DNA of 64,000 nt from Tumebacillus lacus (GTDB taxonomy: Bacteria; Bacillota; Bacilli; Tumebacillales; Tumebacillaceae): NCBI RefSeq assembly GCF_026410385.1, contig NZ_JAPMLT010000011.1:62001-126000 (forward strand), read 5' to 3'. The position numbers were made by a program, and so were the translations under genes. The notes under the pieces were generated by a model. It was not told the DNA's origin, searched no databases, and saw nothing but the letters and a program-made list of their open reading frames with translations. Shown in pieces: positions 63,643-64,000 of the stretch; the first letter of the stretch is position 1, and each line of letters begins with the position of its first letter.

Positions 63643-64000
63643 GTGGCATTGGTGGAAGTAAAAAATGTGACGTTGCAATTCGGCGGCCTGACCGCCATCG
63701 ACGACTTGTCGTTTGAGATCCCGGAGCGGACGATCATGAGCGTGATCGGCCCGAACGGGGCGGGCAAGACGTCTGTGTTCAACATGCTGACCGGCTTTTA
63801 CCGTCCGACGCGCGGTGAGTTTCGCCTGAAAGGGCAAAACTTGGTCGGGAGAAAACCGAGTGCCATCACCCGGCTCGGCGTGGCGCGCACGTTCCAAAAT
63901 CTGCGGTTGTTTCCTGATCTGACCGTGCTGGAAAACGTGATGAGCGGCCGGCACGTCCGTACCAAACAGGGCGTCCTCGGCGCGCTGCTGCGGACGCCGT
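63643..64000 (+). CDS. livG: Branched-chain amino acid ABC transporter ATPase LivG, partial
   Basis: GTG 63643 follows GAGGAGGGG and the frame is open to the right edge (119 codons visible). VEVKNVTLQFGGLTAIDDLS, Walker A GPNGAGKTSVFNML and the Q-loop region GVARTFQNLRLFPDLTVLEN match LivG. The signature and Walker B motifs lie outside the window. livF is expected next. Confidence 0.94.
   Translation, partial: MALVEVKNVTLQFGGLTAIDDLSFEIPERTIMSVIGPNGAGKTSVFNMLTGFYRPTRGEFRLKGQNLVGRKPSAITRLGVARTFQNLRLFPDLTVLENVMSGRHVRTKQGVLGALLRTP

Overview
The window looks like chromosome of an aerobic, endospore-forming Bacillota with moderately high GC. The evidence is a GerA-type germinant receptor operon, three alpha/beta-type SASP genes with sigma-G-type promoters, CotF-family coat genes, strong AGGAGG ribosome sites, and lipoprotein-type solute-binding proteins. 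The gene set resembles Tumebacillus and other Alicyclobacillaceae; that placement is my inference. No rRNA, tRNA, CRISPR array, transposase or prophage was seen.

Layout. 0-1.6 kb: end of a mannose-lectin-type protein, a decayed gene and a small membrane-anchored protein. 1.7-5.9 kb: germinant receptor operon (A, C, a small 2-TM protein, B). 6-8.5 kb: two secreted zinc-dependent phospholipases C. 8.5-12.8 kb: a soluble PAS chemoreceptor, two CotF-family proteins with a zinc alcohol dehydrogenase, and two integral membrane proteins. 12.8-18.8 kb: LVIVD-repeat protein, GNAT, an Arg-rich 41-residue protein, pyruvate phosphate dikinase and a metallophosphoesterase. 18.8-28.2 kb: three paralogous OppA-like lipoproteins interleaved with the SASP genes and a PcrA-type helicase. 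28.3-31.6 kb: a membrane diguanylate cyclase with tandem GGDEF domains and an alpha/beta hydrolase. 31.6-36.9 kb: a HTH-TPR (RNPP-type) regulator with a tiny secreted pro-peptide gene, divergent from etfBA-fixCX. 37-46.7 kb: housekeeping genes (lspA, an ABC-F ATPase, modAB, typA, a HesB/IscA protein). 46.7-50.3 kb: minus-strand tpx, SDR, hydrolase and a disordered protein. 50.3-55.3 kb: a methylcrotonyl-CoA carboxylase / leucine-breakdown operon in the same order as B. subtilis yngH-HB-G-F-E. 55.4-60.5 kb: a FrnE/DsbA-like gene with an in-frame TGA, maltose acetyltransferase, a subtilase remnant, and a secreted TPR plus SleB-like protein paired with a membrane DsbA-like thiol oxidase. 60.6-64 kb: branched-chain amino acid uptake genes livJHM and the start of livG.

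The two most notable items: (1) the gene at 55397-56011, whose CPFC active site reads UGA-P-F-C and is followed by a stem-loop with a GGU loop at the place expected for a bacterial SECIS, so it is a candidate selenoprotein; (2) the HTH-TPR regulator at 31798-33096, followed one base later by a 51-residue signal-peptide precursor (31641-31796) carrying two copies of ALFEGPEPLAPK, a candidate peptide quorum-sensing pair beside fixABCX.

Several neighbouring genes overlap by GTGA or ATGA (gerA/gerC, etfB/etfA, fixC/fixX, the DsbA-like gene/maa, the membrane pair at 12.27 kb), indicating translational coupling. All functions are read from motifs; no database search was possible.
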